A stretch of DNA of 64,000 nucleotides from Streptomyces avidinii (GTDB lineage: Bacteria; Actinomycetota; Actinomycetes; Streptomycetales; Streptomycetaceae): the NCBI RefSeq assembly GCF_014650695.1, contig NZ_BMVL01000006.1, positions 434,001-498,000 on the forward strand, written 5' to 3'. A model generated the notes under the pieces. That model was not told the origin of the DNA. It saw nothing but the letters and a program-made list of their open reading frames with translations, and did no database searches. Each line of letters begins with the position of its first letter. Within the stretch, counting starts at the first letter, position 1. Below are positions 42,541 to 51,513 of the stretch, piece after piece. A program made the translations under genes and the position numbers.

Positions 42541-43416
42541 ATGGCGAACCGAGTAACCGTCGGCCTCGACGGGTCCCCGGAAAGTACGGCGGCGGCCCGC
42601 TGGGCAGCCCATGAAGCCGAGCTCCGCAGTGCCAGCCTGGACCTGGTCCACGCAGAGGAATGGCTGGAGAATCCGCCCCTTCCCGTCACGACCACCGAGG
42701 ACCGCCGGCAGTGGGCCGAGGCCGTCCTCCGCGACACCGCCGAAGACGTGCGCCGCCTGCATCCGTCATTGAAGGTCGACACCCGCCGAGTGAGCGGCCT
42801 GCCCGCCCTGGCGCTCACGCACGCCGCCGAGGATTCCGCCATGCTCGTACTCGGCTCGCGCGCGCTCGGCAGCGTCGCCGGATTCCTCGTCGGATCCACC
42901 GGCTTCGCCACCGTCACCGAGGCCGCGCGCCCCGTCGTGCTGGTCCGGTCGGTGGACCGCGCGGGCAATCCGCCGGACGGTGCCCGCGACCGTGGGCCCA
43001 TCGTGGTCGGCCTGGACATCCACCAGCCCTGTGACAAGCTGCTCGCCTTCGCCTTCGAGGAGGCGTCCCACCGCAACTGCCCGCTCGTGATCATCCACGG
43101 CTGGTCGCCACCGCCCATCCTCAGCTACGCACCGGCTCTCGACCCGGGGGTCCAGCAGGAAATGGCCCACGGCATCGTCACCACACTGGACGAGATGATC
43201 AGCCCCTGGCACAAAAAGCATCCTTCGCTGCAGGTCGACTCGCGGGCCACCATCGGCCAGCCGGCGATTCAGATCCTCGACGCGGCCTCCACCGCCGCCC
43301 TCGTCGTCGTCGGCCGCCGTATCCGCCACTCCGCATTCGGCACTCACATCGGCCCCATCACACACGCCGTGATGCACCACGCGGTCTCGCCGGTCGCCGT
43401 CATCGCCCACGAGTGA
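42541..43416 (+). CDS. universal stress protein, two UspA domains
   Basis: 291 aa. RVTVGLDGSPESTAAARWAA, VLGSRALGSVAGFLVGSTG (ATP loop 1), GPIVVGLDIHQPCDKLLAF (domain 2), VVGRRIRHSAFGTHIGPITH (loop 2). ATG 42541 is preferred over GTG 42532, which abuts GAAGGAG too closely. It has its own promoter region with tandem palindromes and is followed by a nitroreductase fragment. Confidence 0.92.
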   Translation: MANRVTVGLDGSPESTAAARWAAHEAELRSASLDLVHAEEWLENPPLPVTTTEDRRQWAEAVLRDTAEDVRRLHPSLKVDTRRVSGLPALALTHAAEDSAMLVLGSRALGSVAGFLVGSTGFATVTEAARPVVLVRSVDRAGNPPDGARDRGPIVVGLDIHQPCDKLLAFAFEEASHRNCPLVIIHGWSPPPILSYAPALDPGVQQEMAHGIVTTLDEMISPWHKKHPSLQVDSRATIGQPAIQILDAASTAALVVVGRRIRHSAFGTHIGPITHAVMHHAVSPVAVIAHE

Positions 43417-43443
43417 GGCCCACCGCACCGGCAGGAAAGTCGC

Positions 43444-43584
43444 ATGACCGCATCGCTTCCGACCCCGGCAGAGAATGTTCCGCTCGTCGAGGATGCTGTC
43501 ACGGCTCCGTCCATGCACAACGCCCAGCCATGGAAGTTCCTCTGGCGAGCGCGCCTCTGCACGCGGGGTCGTCATTCTCCTTAA
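43444..43584 (+). pseudogene. Acg-family nitroreductase, N-terminal fragment
   Basis: 46 codons: VEDAVTAPSMHNAQPWKF matches the start of Acg-type nitroreductases (the A-P-S-x-H-N-x-Q-P-W-x-F motif), then unrelated sequence to TAA 43582-43584. The stop codon overlaps that of the convergent kinase gene (TTAA). Acg/Rv2032 and its paralogues belong to the mycobacterial DosR regulon, so the remnant fits the island. Everything beyond the first ~32 residues is deleted. Confidence 0.65.
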
Positions 43585-45167
43585 TCCGGCTCCATGTAAG
43601 GGCGGCGGAAGACCGGTGCCTGACCGGAGCCGTACGGGCGTACGGCCGCCATCGCCTGGATGACCGCGGCCTCCAAAGGGCCGCCGGTGTCGATGGGGAC
43701 GGCCTCGTCCCACGACGGCTCCGTGGCTGCCATAGCCCTGGCCACATCGGGGGTGGCGTCGGACGCCCCGGGGGCGCGGGTGCTCAGGCGCGCTGCCGAC
43801 ACATCGCCCGGAACCTGGCAGTGCAGGGCCACCAGGTCGGCGCTGGCGCGTTCGGCCATGCGCAGAGCGGCTTCGCGCTGTCCCGCATCGGACCAGGTGG
43901 CGTCGAGGACGACGGACTCGCCGCGGGACAGGAGGGCGGACGCCCGGTCGAGCAGGGCCGCGTACGTCCTCACGGTCCACTCGGGCGTGTACAGCCCTTC
44001 GCCGTAGTCGGAGGCCGCGGATTCCTCCGCCGGCATGCCTGCCAGCTCCTTGCGGAGGCGGTCGCTGCTGAGCAGCGTGACGCCCAGGCGATCGGCCAAT
44101 GCGCCGGAGAGCGTGGACTTTCCGCTGCCCGGGAGGCCGCCGACGAGGGTCAGGCCGACAGCGGAGGTACGCAGGTGGCGCAGGGTCGTGGTGACCAGTC
44201 GCCGCGCTGCCGCCTGCGCGCCGCGGGCGCCTTGAGCTGCCTGGATCAGGGAGACCTTGACACGGACGAACGCGCGGTAAGCGACGTAGTGGTGCCACAG
44301 GGACGGCGGTGCGGGGTCGCCGGAGTACTGGCCGTACTGGGCGAGGAAGAACGCCGCGGCCTCCGGGGCACCCGTCTGCTCCAGGTCCATGGCGAGGAAG
44401 GCCGCGTCGTCGAGACCGTCGACGTAGCGGAGGCGGTCGTCGAACTCCAGACAGTCCAGGACGCGGGGGCCGTCGTCGAGGCAGAAGATGTCCTGGGCGA
44501 GCAGGTCACCGTGGCCGTCGACCACCCGCCCCTGCTCGATACGGGCGTCGAACAGTGCCTCGCGGCCTGCGAGATAGCGACGCACCAGGTGCTCCACCTC
44601 CTCCACCCCGTCGAGCAGACCGCCGTCTTCGGTCAGTTGCCTGACCTGCGTGAAGCTCGCTTCCCAGCGTGCGGACAGCGCGTCTCGCCTGCCCTGCTCG
44701 TCGATGTCCCGGCCGCGGGGCGCGTCCGCGTGGCGGGAGGCGAGGAGGCGTGCGACGGACCGCAGGGCGTCGTCGACGTCGGCGCCTTGGCTCACGAGCA
44801 GGGACAGGCGGCGTTCCGCCGGCATGCGGCGCATCACCACGAGAGGTTCGGGCGTGTCCGCGTCCGGTCCGCGAAATTCACCCAGGCCCAGGTAGACATC
44901 AGGGGCGAAGCGACGGTTGAGGGCGACTTCTCGTTCGCACACGGCCCGCCGGGCCGCCGTGGTCGCGTAGTCGAGGAACCCCAGGTCGACCGGCTTCTTC
45001 AGCTTGTAGGCGCGGTCACCGACGAAGAACAGGACCGCGGTGTGCGTCTCGCACACCTCTGCGCGCGGGAGTGACGGAACATCGAGGCCGGTGCCGGTCC
45101 GGAGCGCGGACGCGTCGGTCCGGTGCGCCGGCACCGGCGGCTCCTCGCGGTGGCTCGGCTCAGTCAT
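43581..45167 (-). CDS. fused aminoglycoside-phosphotransferase-like and P-loop kinase protein
   Basis: 528 aa. The N-terminal ~330 residues are an APH-like domain (AYKLKKPVDLGFLDY; catalytic-loop VVDGHGDLLAQDIFCL; DCLEFDDRLRYVDGLDD). The C-terminal ~170 residues are a gluconate/shikimate-kinase-like P-loop domain with LVGGLPGSGKSTLSGAL (Walker A). The same fusion occurs in Rv2004c of the M. tuberculosis DosR regulon; its substrate is not established. The start overlaps the stop of the upstream Usp gene by eight bases (ATGACTGA). Last gene of the long minus-strand cluster. Confidence 0.9.
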   Translation of the reverse strand: MTEPSHREEPPVPAHRTDASALRTGTGLDVPSLPRAEVCETHTAVLFFVGDRAYKLKKPVDLGFLDYATTAARRAVCEREVALNRRFAPDVYLGLGEFRGPDADTPEPLVVMRRMPAERRLSLLVSQGADVDDALRSVARLLASRHADAPRGRDIDEQGRRDALSARWEASFTQVRQLTEDGGLLDGVEEVEHLVRRYLAGREALFDARIEQGRVVDGHGDLLAQDIFCLDDGPRVLDCLEFDDRLRYVDGLDDAAFLAMDLEQTGAPEAAAFFLAQYGQYSGDPAPPSLWHHYVAYRAFVRVKVSLIQAAQGARGAQAAARRLVTTTLRHLRTSAVGLTLVGGLPGSGKSTLSGALADRLGVTLLSSDRLRKELAGMPAEESAASDYGEGLYTPEWTVRTYAALLDRASALLSRGESVVLDATWSDAGQREAALRMAERASADLVALHCQVPGDVSAARLSTRAPGASDATPDVARAMAATEPSWDEAVPIDTGGPLEAAVIQAMAAVRPYGSGQAPVFRRPYMEPD

Positions 45168-46035
45168 GGGGAATGACGGCGACGGGGCAGCGCGCGTGAT
45201 GGATCGCGGCGGTGACCACGGAACCCAGTGGGGGTGCCAGGGCGGGACGATGCCTGCGTCGGCCTACGACCAGGAGCCCTGCGCCCTTGGCAGTCCGGAC
45301 CACGACCTTGGTAGGGCTTTCAAGACCGATACCGGAAGTTACCTCCACGCTCGGGAACTTCTCGCGCCAGGGGCGGAGAGCGTCACTCAGGAGCTTCTGC
45401 GCGTCCTGCCTGATCTTTTCGGTCACGTCGTGGTCCGTGCCCCAGGGAGCGTGAGCGTGGAGGGGGATGCTTCGGCCGTGGACGGCTTGCAGGGGAACAC
45501 CTCGTGCCGCGGCGGCGGCGAAGGCAAACGCGAGCAGGTCTTCGCACGGACCGTGCAGTTTCAGCGCCACCACTACGCCGCCCGAGGCGCCTGGAGTGGA
45601 CGGCGGACCCTCTTCACGCGCCCCGGCGCGCACCAGGACCACCGGCCGCTCGGCCCGTGCCACGACGGGCATGCTGATGTCACCCAGGAAATAGCTCTCG
45701 ACGGGCTCCATCCCTCGCGAGCCGAGCACGGTCATCTCGGACTCCGCCGACGCTTTCAGCAGCGCTTCCTCAGCGTCCTCGGCAACCAGGTTGCCGACGA
45801 TGGTCAGGCCCGGGTGGCGCGCTTGGAGCTCCGCCTTCGCGTTGTGCACGATCCGCTTCGCCCAATAGTTCTGATCCATCTCGGAGGGGAGGTGGATCGG
45901 TTCCGGCGCCAGCAGGGGCCACGCGTGCAGCAGTCGCAGTGTGAGCTTGCGGCGGTCGGCTTCGTCAGCGGCCCAACGGGCGGCAGCGAGGCTCTCGGGT
46001 GAACCGTCGAGGCCCACAGTGACGACTGGCTCCAT
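45160..46035 (-). CDS. universal stress protein, two UspA domains
   Basis: 291 aa. VVTVGLDGSPESLAAARWAA; domain 1 loop VLGSRGMEPVESYFLGDIS is degenerate (no second Gly of G-x2-G context); domain 2 loop VVGRRRHRPALAPPLGSVVT. The protein is more diverged than the other Usps. GGAGCAG precedes ATG 46035. It is coupled to the kinase gene and may be read from the hydrogenase promoter or its own within the 224-bp upstream gap. Confidence 0.9.
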   Translation of the reverse strand: MEPVVTVGLDGSPESLAAARWAADEADRRKLTLRLLHAWPLLAPEPIHLPSEMDQNYWAKRIVHNAKAELQARHPGLTIVGNLVAEDAEEALLKASAESEMTVLGSRGMEPVESYFLGDISMPVVARAERPVVLVRAGAREEGPPSTPGASGGVVVALKLHGPCEDLLAFAFAAAAARGVPLQAVHGRSIPLHAHAPWGTDHDVTEKIRQDAQKLLSDALRPWREKFPSVEVTSGIGLESPTKVVVRTAKGAGLLVVGRRRHRPALAPPLGSVVTAAIHHARCPVAVIPHD

Positions 46036-46259
46036 GCCGGCTGCTCCGTCTGGATAGATGACTGGAAGGGCGGTGAGGTGTCCGGTGTCCGGTCGGCCGG
46101 AGCCCTGTCGTCCCCGATCGCGCCGGTAGCCGTGCAAGTGACCGTAAGCGGTACTCGATGAAGCGCCTGTGCCAACGCGCCGAGCTACGGCCGCCTGTCA
46201 TCCGAGGAGCACCTGAAGCCTCCCCGCAGCGCGCAGGAGGCCGTCCCTCCAGGGCGTGA

Positions 46260-47624
46260 TCAGTGGGTGCGTTCGATGTCCAGTTCCAGGAAGTGGGCCG
46301 AACACGAGATGCACGGGTCGTGGTTGCGGACGGCTCGCTCGCACAGCCGGGTGAGCTCGGCCTCGGAGCCCTCACCCCGATCGAGCCCGGCTTGGACCAG
46401 CCGGCGCAGGTCCTCTTCGATGGCACCCTGGTTCTGGGCGGTCGGCGGAACGATGCGGGCGTCCGTGACACGCCCCCCGTCGTCGAACGCGTAGCGGTGG
46501 TAGAGCAAGCCGCGTGGGGCCTCCGTGGCACCGTGCCCGGTGCCGGCCCGAGGCGGCACCTCCGCGTACGGGCTGGCCGGACGCTCGTACTCCGCGATGA
46601 TCCGCAGGGCCTCCTCCACCGCGTACAGGACTTCCACCGCCCGGACGAGGATGCTTCGGTACGGGTTCCTGCAGACCTCTGCCCGCCCGGCACCCGCGCG
46701 CGACGGGGGGTCACCCAGTCCGGCTTCCCGTGCCGCTTCCAGAGCCAGCGGGGACAGGAGGTGGCCGCTGACCGCCCAGCGGGCGAGGGAGCCGGTGAGG
46801 TGCCTTCGGCCGTCCAGCCGGGAGTGCAGGGCGGTGGAGTGGGAGACCTGCTCCTCGGCCACGTGGTCGGTGAAGTCCCGCAGGGGAAAGCTGTACGGCG
46901 GGAGCGTCGCGTCGTACGGGAGCACGGTGGGGACACCGGACTCGATGGCGTAGGTGCCGGTCTCGGCGAGGGCGAGCAGGTCGGCGGTGCACTCGGCGTC
47001 CGGGAATTCGAAGCCGGCGACCCAGCGCACCGTGTCCCAGGCGTCGTCGAGGGCGGTGCGCAGCCGTTCTTCCAGGGGTCGGAGTTCGGCACGGGTCGGA
47101 GCGCGGTGGAATCCGCCGATCCGGACGTTGACAGGGTGGATGGCCCGGCCCCCGAGCAGTTCGACCACGGCGTTGCCGGTCTGCTTCAGGCGCAGTCCTC
47201 GCTTGACGTGCTCCGGGTGGGAGCGGGAGAGACCGATCGCGTCGTGTTCGCCGAGGAAGTCCGGTGCGTGCAGCATGTGGATGTGCAGCGTCTGGCTCTC
47301 GATCCATTCGCCGCAGTACAGCAGGCGACGAAGGTCGGCCGGTTGTCCGTCGACGACAACGCCGCACGCGTCCTCGATGGCACGGCAGGCACTCATCTGG
47401 TAGGCGACGGGGCAGATCCCGCAGATGCGGGAGGTGAGGTCGGGTGGCTCCGTGTGGGCTCTGCCCCGGAGGAAGGCCTCGAAGAACCGCGGCGGCTCGT
47501 AAATCTTGAGCCGCGCTTCGGTGACCGTGCCGTTGCGGATCCTCAGGTGCAGCGCGGTCTCACCCTCGACACGGGCGAGTGAGGGGATGCGCAGCTCCTG
47601 GAACCCGGGCGTGGAATCGCTCAT
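46260..47624 (-). CDS. [NiFe] hydrogenase large (alpha) subunit, group 3b-like
   Basis: 454 aa. Both nickel-ligating cysteine pairs are present: TSRICGICPVAYQMSA (L1, C-G-I-C) and HDPCISCSAHFLEL (L2, D-P-C-x-x-C), the latter 15 residues before the end. Only ~11 residues follow the L2 His, a tail expected to be trimmed by the dedicated protease encoded upstream. With the delta, gamma and beta subunit genes it makes a soluble NAD(P)-linked bidirectional hydrogenase like the mycobacterial Hyh enzyme. The ATG overlaps the small-subunit stop by four bases. Last gene of the operon. Confidence 0.9.
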   Translation of the reverse strand: MSDSTPGFQELRIPSLARVEGETALHLRIRNGTVTEARLKIYEPPRFFEAFLRGRAHTEPPDLTSRICGICPVAYQMSACRAIEDACGVVVDGQPADLRRLLYCGEWIESQTLHIHMLHAPDFLGEHDAIGLSRSHPEHVKRGLRLKQTGNAVVELLGGRAIHPVNVRIGGFHRAPTRAELRPLEERLRTALDDAWDTVRWVAGFEFPDAECTADLLALAETGTYAIESGVPTVLPYDATLPPYSFPLRDFTDHVAEEQVSHSTALHSRLDGRRHLTGSLARWAVSGHLLSPLALEAAREAGLGDPPSRAGAGRAEVCRNPYRSILVRAVEVLYAVEEALRIIAEYERPASPYAEVPPRAGTGHGATEAPRGLLYHRYAFDDGGRVTDARIVPPTAQNQGAIEEDLRRLVQAGLDRGEGSEAELTRLCERAVRNHDPCISCSAHFLELDIERTH

Positions 47625-48439
47625 CCCGGTCCTTCAGCGTCGACCACGCCGGACTGTCCTTGCTCCTCCACGGCGGTGAAGGCGGTCACGTTGAAGGTGT
47701 GCAGGAACCTGCCGATGTCCTCCTCGCTCATCCCGTCACGCTGCATCAGCGGAACCAGCGCGGGAAGGTTCGTGGTTCCGGCCGGCCCGAAGCAGCCGTA
47801 ACAGCCGCGCCCGTAGGTCGGGCACAGGGCCCCGCAGCCCGCGTGGGTGACGGGGCCGAGGCAGGGTGTGCCGTGGGCGACGGTGACGCAGACGTTGCCG
47901 CGCCGTTTGCAGGCGAAGCAGACACTGTGGTTCGGGATGGCGGGCTTGCGTCCGGCAAGGAACGCGGTGATGACCTCGACGAGCTGACCGCGGTCGATGG
48001 GGCAGCCGCGCAGTTCGAAGTCGACGGGTACGTGGGCCGAGACCGGCGTGGAGGTCGCGAGGGTCTCGATGTAGTCGGGGCGGGCGTAGACGGTCGCCAG
48101 GTATCCCTCGACATCGGCGTAGTTGCGCAGCGCCTGCACGCCGCCCGCCGTGGCGCAAGCCCCGATGGTGACGAGGTGGCGGGCATCGGCGCGGATGCGC
48201 CGGATGCGTTCCACGTGCTCAGGTGTGCTGACCGACCCTTCGACGAGCACGAGGTCGTACGGGCCGGGAGCAGCATCGCTGGACGCCTCCAGGAAGTGGG
48301 CGATCTCCAGTTCGGCGGCGATGCCGAGCAGTTCGTCCTCGCAGTCGAGGAGGGTGAGCTGGCATCCGTCGCAGGAGGCGAACTTGAACACGCCGAGGCG
48401 GGGTCGGGCAGGGGGCTGGGGTGTGGTGGGGGTGCTCAT
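47621..48439 (-). CDS. [NiFe] hydrogenase small (delta) subunit
   Basis: 272 aa. The proximal cluster begins at FASCDGCQLTLLDCED; further ligands appear in VTIGACATAGGV, RGCPID, and VCFACKRRGNVCVTVAHGTPCLGPVTHAGCGALCPTYGRG-type Cys-rich stretches (cited as positions ~185-235). It carries the FeS chain that passes electrons from the NiFe centre. There is no Tat signal, so the enzyme is cytoplasmic. One base separates it from the gamma gene, and it overlaps the large-subunit gene. Confidence 0.9.
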   Translation of the reverse strand: MSTPTTPQPPARPRLGVFKFASCDGCQLTLLDCEDELLGIAAELEIAHFLEASSDAAPGPYDLVLVEGSVSTPEHVERIRRIRADARHLVTIGACATAGGVQALRNYADVEGYLATVYARPDYIETLATSTPVSAHVPVDFELRGCPIDRGQLVEVITAFLAGRKPAIPNHSVCFACKRRGNVCVTVAHGTPCLGPVTHAGCGALCPTYGRGCYGCFGPAGTTNLPALVPLMQRDGMSEEDIGRFLHTFNVTAFTAVEEQGQSGVVDAEGPG

Positions 48440-48440
48440 C

Positions 48441-49247
48441 TCACAGTTCCCGAACGGTGAGCAGGGGCTCGGCCTGGTCGTAGCCGACGACCGGGCCGTC
48501 GCGGCAGAGCAGCAGGGGGCCGAGCTGGCAATGCCCGCAGTGGCCGGTGGCACAGCGCATGTTTCGTTCGAGGGAGACCCGGATGCGGTCGGGACGTACC
48601 CCTTGGTGGATCAGCGCGCGTGCGGTCGCGCGCATCATCACCTCGGGACCGCAGACGAAGGCGACCGTGCCCGAAGGTGTGAACCGGGCTTCGCGAAGCA
48701 GCGTGGTGACGACTCCGACCCGGCCGGTCCAGCCGCCGGAAGGCCGGTCGACAGTGACGGCGCCGAACGGCTTTCCCCAGGCGGGGAACTCATCCCCGTA
48801 CAGCAGATCGGCGGGGGTCCGGGCGCCCGCGAGGACATTCAGCCGACCGAACGCCTTGGCCTCGGCCAGAACGGCGTCGACGAGGGGACGGAGCGGAGCG
48901 ATCCCGATGCCGCCGGCGATGACGAGCAGGTCGTTGCCGTGAGCGGCGGCCGTGTCCCAGGCGGTACCGAAGGGGCCGCGCACGCCGACCCACCCGCCGA
49001 TCCGCAGGCCGCACAAGGCGCGGGAGACGGCCCCGACGGCGCGGACCGTGTGCGTCAGCCGGCGCCCGTCCCCGAGCCGGGACACCGACACCGGGATCTC
49101 GCCGACACCGAACGCGTACAGCATCGCGAACTGGCCGGGTGCGAAGGGCTTCAGGGCATCCGCGGCAGGCTCCAGTACGAGCGTGACCGTGTCGTGCGTC
49201 TCGTCGCGGCGGTCCACCACGCGGTAGGAGAGGGGCGTGAGCGTCAT
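48441..49247 (-). CDS. hydrogenase gamma subunit, FAD/NAD(P)-binding ferredoxin reductase type
   Basis: 268 aa. FAD-binding barrel (FAPGQFAMLYAFGVGEIPVS), NAD(P) domain (VIAGGIGIAPLRPLVDAVL; VAFVCGPEVMMRAT), then a C-terminal [2Fe-2S] loop of the PyrK type (C-x4-C-x2-C-x8-C in NMRCATGHCGHCQLG and LLLCRDG). It links the hydrogenase to NAD(P)H, the mark of group 3 enzymes. ATG 49247 overlaps the stop of the cyclic-nucleotide-domain gene. Confidence 0.9.
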   Translation of the reverse strand: MTLTPLSYRVVDRRDETHDTVTLVLEPAADALKPFAPGQFAMLYAFGVGEIPVSVSRLGDGRRLTHTVRAVGAVSRALCGLRIGGWVGVRGPFGTAWDTAAAHGNDLLVIAGGIGIAPLRPLVDAVLAEAKAFGRLNVLAGARTPADLLYGDEFPAWGKPFGAVTVDRPSGGWTGRVGVVTTLLREARFTPSGTVAFVCGPEVMMRATARALIHQGVRPDRIRVSLERNMRCATGHCGHCQLGPLLLCRDGPVVGYDQAEPLLTVREL

Positions 49248-49720
49248 GGCACCGGCCCGCTCCCCGGCGGTCCGTACAGGTCGAGCAGCCGGGTGCGGGT
49301 GGCTCGAAGCCGGTCGCCGATGATCTCGGCGACGACGGTGACCAGCGACAGGCCCAGCGCCGTGTCCTCGGCGCACAGGTCATGGACGGCAGCGGCATCG
49401 AATTCCCAGGCACGGACGGGGTCCCGGGTCTCGGCTGCGAGGTGCCACTGCCGCGGCGGGCACAGCCATGACCAGCCGAGCAGGCTGCCCGCGCCGATGG
49501 TCTCGATGACCACTCGCCCCCGGCCGGGCATGTGGACATCCAGCGCGACCGTGCCCGAGCGGATGACCCAGAAGCGGTCGGCTCTCTCCCCCTCCTCGAA
49601 GATCCGCGCGCCGCCCGGAAGGGAGACTTCACGGGCGAGGGCCATCAGCTTCCCGCGGTGCTCCGCCGTCAGAGCGGTGAACACCCCCTCGCCGGTAGAC
49701 CCAACCGGATGCGAGGTCAC
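49244..49720 (-). CDS. short cyclic-nucleotide-binding-domain protein within hydrogenase operon
   Basis: 158 aa, one cNMP-binding beta-roll (ARIFEEGERADRFWVIRSGTVALDV; VVIETIGAGSLLGWSWL) and a C-terminal helix (LLDLYGPPGSGPVP). There is no Crp-type winged helix, so it is not a conventional DNA-binding regulator. GTG 49720 overlaps the beta-subunit stop and its own stop overlaps the gamma start; it is thus made in step with the enzyme and may be a regulatory subunit (inference). A close relative is at 53430. Confidence 0.88.
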   Translation of the reverse strand: MTSHPVGSTGEGVFTALTAEHRGKLMALAREVSLPGGARIFEEGERADRFWVIRSGTVALDVHMPGRGRVVIETIGAGSLLGWSWLCPPRQWHLAAETRDPVRAWEFDAAAVHDLCAEDTALGLSLVTVVAEIIGDRLRATRTRLLDLYGPPGSGPVP

Positions 49721-50886
49721 GGCGTGCTCTCCCGCTGCGTGGCCTCCTGGTGCAGGGCGTGGGCTTCCTCGGTGAGGTCGATGCCCGTGGGACACCAGAC
49801 GATGCACCGGCCGCAGCCGACACAGCCGGAACTGTCGAACTGGTCGTGCCAGGTACCCAGCTTGTGAGTGAGCCACTGGCGGTAGCGGCTGCGCGGGGTG
49901 GACCGGACCGGGCCGCCGTGGAGGAGTGAGAAGTCCAGGTCGTAGCAGGAGTCCCAGAGGCGCCAGCGCTCGGCGTGATCGCCGGTCAGGTCGGTGACGT
50001 CCTCCGTGGTGGTGCAGAAGCAGGTGGGGCAGACCATGGTGCAGTTGCCGCAGCTGAGGCACCGGGCGGTGACGTCGTCCCAGCGCTCCGCTTCCAGGTT
50101 GTCCCGCATCAGCGTGCGCAGGTCCACCGGTGGCATGGAGCGGCCCATGCGTTCGGCGGCGGCGCTCACGGCCTGGGTCGCCGCTGTTCTGGTGAGGCCA
50201 TCGGCGCTCCGGCCCGGCAGTTCCGCGAGGACCGCAGCTCCCTCCTCGCTCCCGCTCCGGCACAGGAAGCGGTGACCGGCATCGTCCACGACCTCGGTGA
50301 GGGCGAGGTCGTACCCGGCGTCGGCGGCCGGCCCGCTCCCCATCGAGACGCAGAAGCAGGTGGCACCCGGCTCGGTGCACTCGGCCGCGATCAGGAAGGC
50401 GCCCGTGCGCCGGGAGAGGTAGGCGGGATCCCGGTACCGGCCTCCGCTCATCACCCGGTCCAGGATCTGAATGGCACGCAGATCGCAGGGCCGCACGCCG
50501 AGGAACGCGTACGAAATGCTCTCCTGCTTCTCCTCTCGGACGGCAAGCGCACCGTCTGGGCCGCGGTTCGCGGACCACTGGCGGACGCGCTCCGGATGCA
50601 GGAACGACTTCCACGACTGGGGCCCCGCGCTGTGCGCGAACGCAGCCCCGTCCTCGCGGCGGCGGAGCCGGTACCGCCCCGCCTCCAGCTCGACCCCCCA
50701 CCCGTACGGAAGCGCATCGGCGGAGTCGAGCTCGTCGAGGACGATCGCGCCGTCGCGCACGGTCGGGCCGATCACGGTGCGGCCGCGCCGCTTCAGGACA
50801 CGCACGAGCGCGGCCAGACCGTCTCGATCGAGAACCATCTCGGCCTGGCGGTCGAGGACGGCTCCGGCATCCGAAGCGTCGGTCAT
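49717..50886 (-). CDS. hydrogenase beta subunit, 4Fe-4S dicluster (sulfhydrogenase/HyhB type)
   Basis: 389 aa. Two C-terminal cluster sites: CLSCGNCTMVCPTC and CVGCGRCIVWCPTG. Upstream conserved parts include SYAFLGVRPCDLRAIQILD and TCFCVSMGSGP, typical of the beta subunit of NADP-reducing hydrogenases and sulfhydrogenases. It carries electrons between small subunit and flavoprotein. ATG 50886 has AGAGG upstream; GTG 50907 is less likely. Confidence 0.9.
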   Translation of the reverse strand: MTDASDAGAVLDRQAEMVLDRDGLAALVRVLKRRGRTVIGPTVRDGAIVLDELDSADALPYGWGVELEAGRYRLRRREDGAAFAHSAGPQSWKSFLHPERVRQWSANRGPDGALAVREEKQESISYAFLGVRPCDLRAIQILDRVMSGGRYRDPAYLSRRTGAFLIAAECTEPGATCFCVSMGSGPAADAGYDLALTEVVDDAGHRFLCRSGSEEGAAVLAELPGRSADGLTRTAATQAVSAAAERMGRSMPPVDLRTLMRDNLEAERWDDVTARCLSCGNCTMVCPTCFCTTTEDVTDLTGDHAERWRLWDSCYDLDFSLLHGGPVRSTPRSRYRQWLTHKLGTWHDQFDSSGCVGCGRCIVWCPTGIDLTEEAHALHQEATQRESTP

Positions 50887-50928
50887 GGTGCACCTCTCGG
50901 TCTCCACGTGCCTAGATCCGGCAGCATG

Positions 50929-51465
50929 TCAGACCGGCGGGCTCCCGGCTTCGAACCTGGTCCGGCGAGTCCGCTCGCCGTGTTCGCGGACGTCTTCCTC
51001 GATGCGCCGGGCCAGATGCGGCAGGGCGGCCGCCACCGCTGGGGTCAGCCCCGTGCCCAGCGAGCGGTCCGCTCCCTCGACCGCGTACACGATGAGGCGG
51101 CCGGGACCGCGCCCGAGACTGTCGGCTAGGCACAAGGCCTCGGCGAGCCCCAGCCCGTGGGTGCTCTGCCTGCCTGCGGCAGCCGGGTGCGGCATCTCGC
51201 CCGGGGCCACACACCACCGGTGTGTCCGCCCGGGCTGCGCCGCAGGTGGGAAGCAGGCGTCGATGACGAGCGTGAGGGCCTTGCCTTCCCAGAGGGTCAT
51301 CAGGCGGCCGGGGTCTCCGTCGCACTGTACGAGCTCAGTACCGGAGGGGAGAGGTCGCCGTGCTTCCCGTTCGCACAACAACGCGATGGTGGCCCACCCC
51401 ACGCCGTCATCGCGCCGGAAGTCGTTACCGATCCCGATGACCGCCGTACCGGCGAGCGGCTTCAT
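50929..51465 (-). CDS. [NiFe] hydrogenase maturation protease (HyaD/HycI family)
   Basis: 178 aa. TAVIGIGNDFRRDDGVGWAT contains the nickel-binding acidic residue (G-N-D/E-x-x-R-D-D-G), and LVIDACFPPAAQ the second acidic ligand. The last ligand is in the Cys/His region STHGLGLAEAL. These endopeptidases cut the C-terminal tail of the large subunit once nickel is inserted. GGAAG precedes the ATG. Hyp accessory genes are not in the window and must act from elsewhere if the enzyme is made. Confidence 0.88.
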   Translation of the reverse strand: MKPLAGTAVIGIGNDFRRDDGVGWATIALLCEREARRPLPSGTELVQCDGDPGRLMTLWEGKALTLVIDACFPPAAQPGRTHRWCVAPGEMPHPAAAGRQSTHGLGLAEALCLADSLGRGPGRLIVYAVEGADRSLGTGLTPAVAAALPHLARRIEEDVREHGERTRRTRFEAGSPPV

Positions 51466-51513
51466 ACGTACCCGCTTCCTTCTTCGGGCGTCTCCCGGCA
51501 CAGCCTGCCCTAC

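Noticed and set aside
46036..46259. Additional small gene or palindrome between hydrogenase large subunit and Usp genes
   Set aside because: GGTCGGCCGG resembles half of the island palindrome but lacks symmetric arms; no ORF with a start signal.
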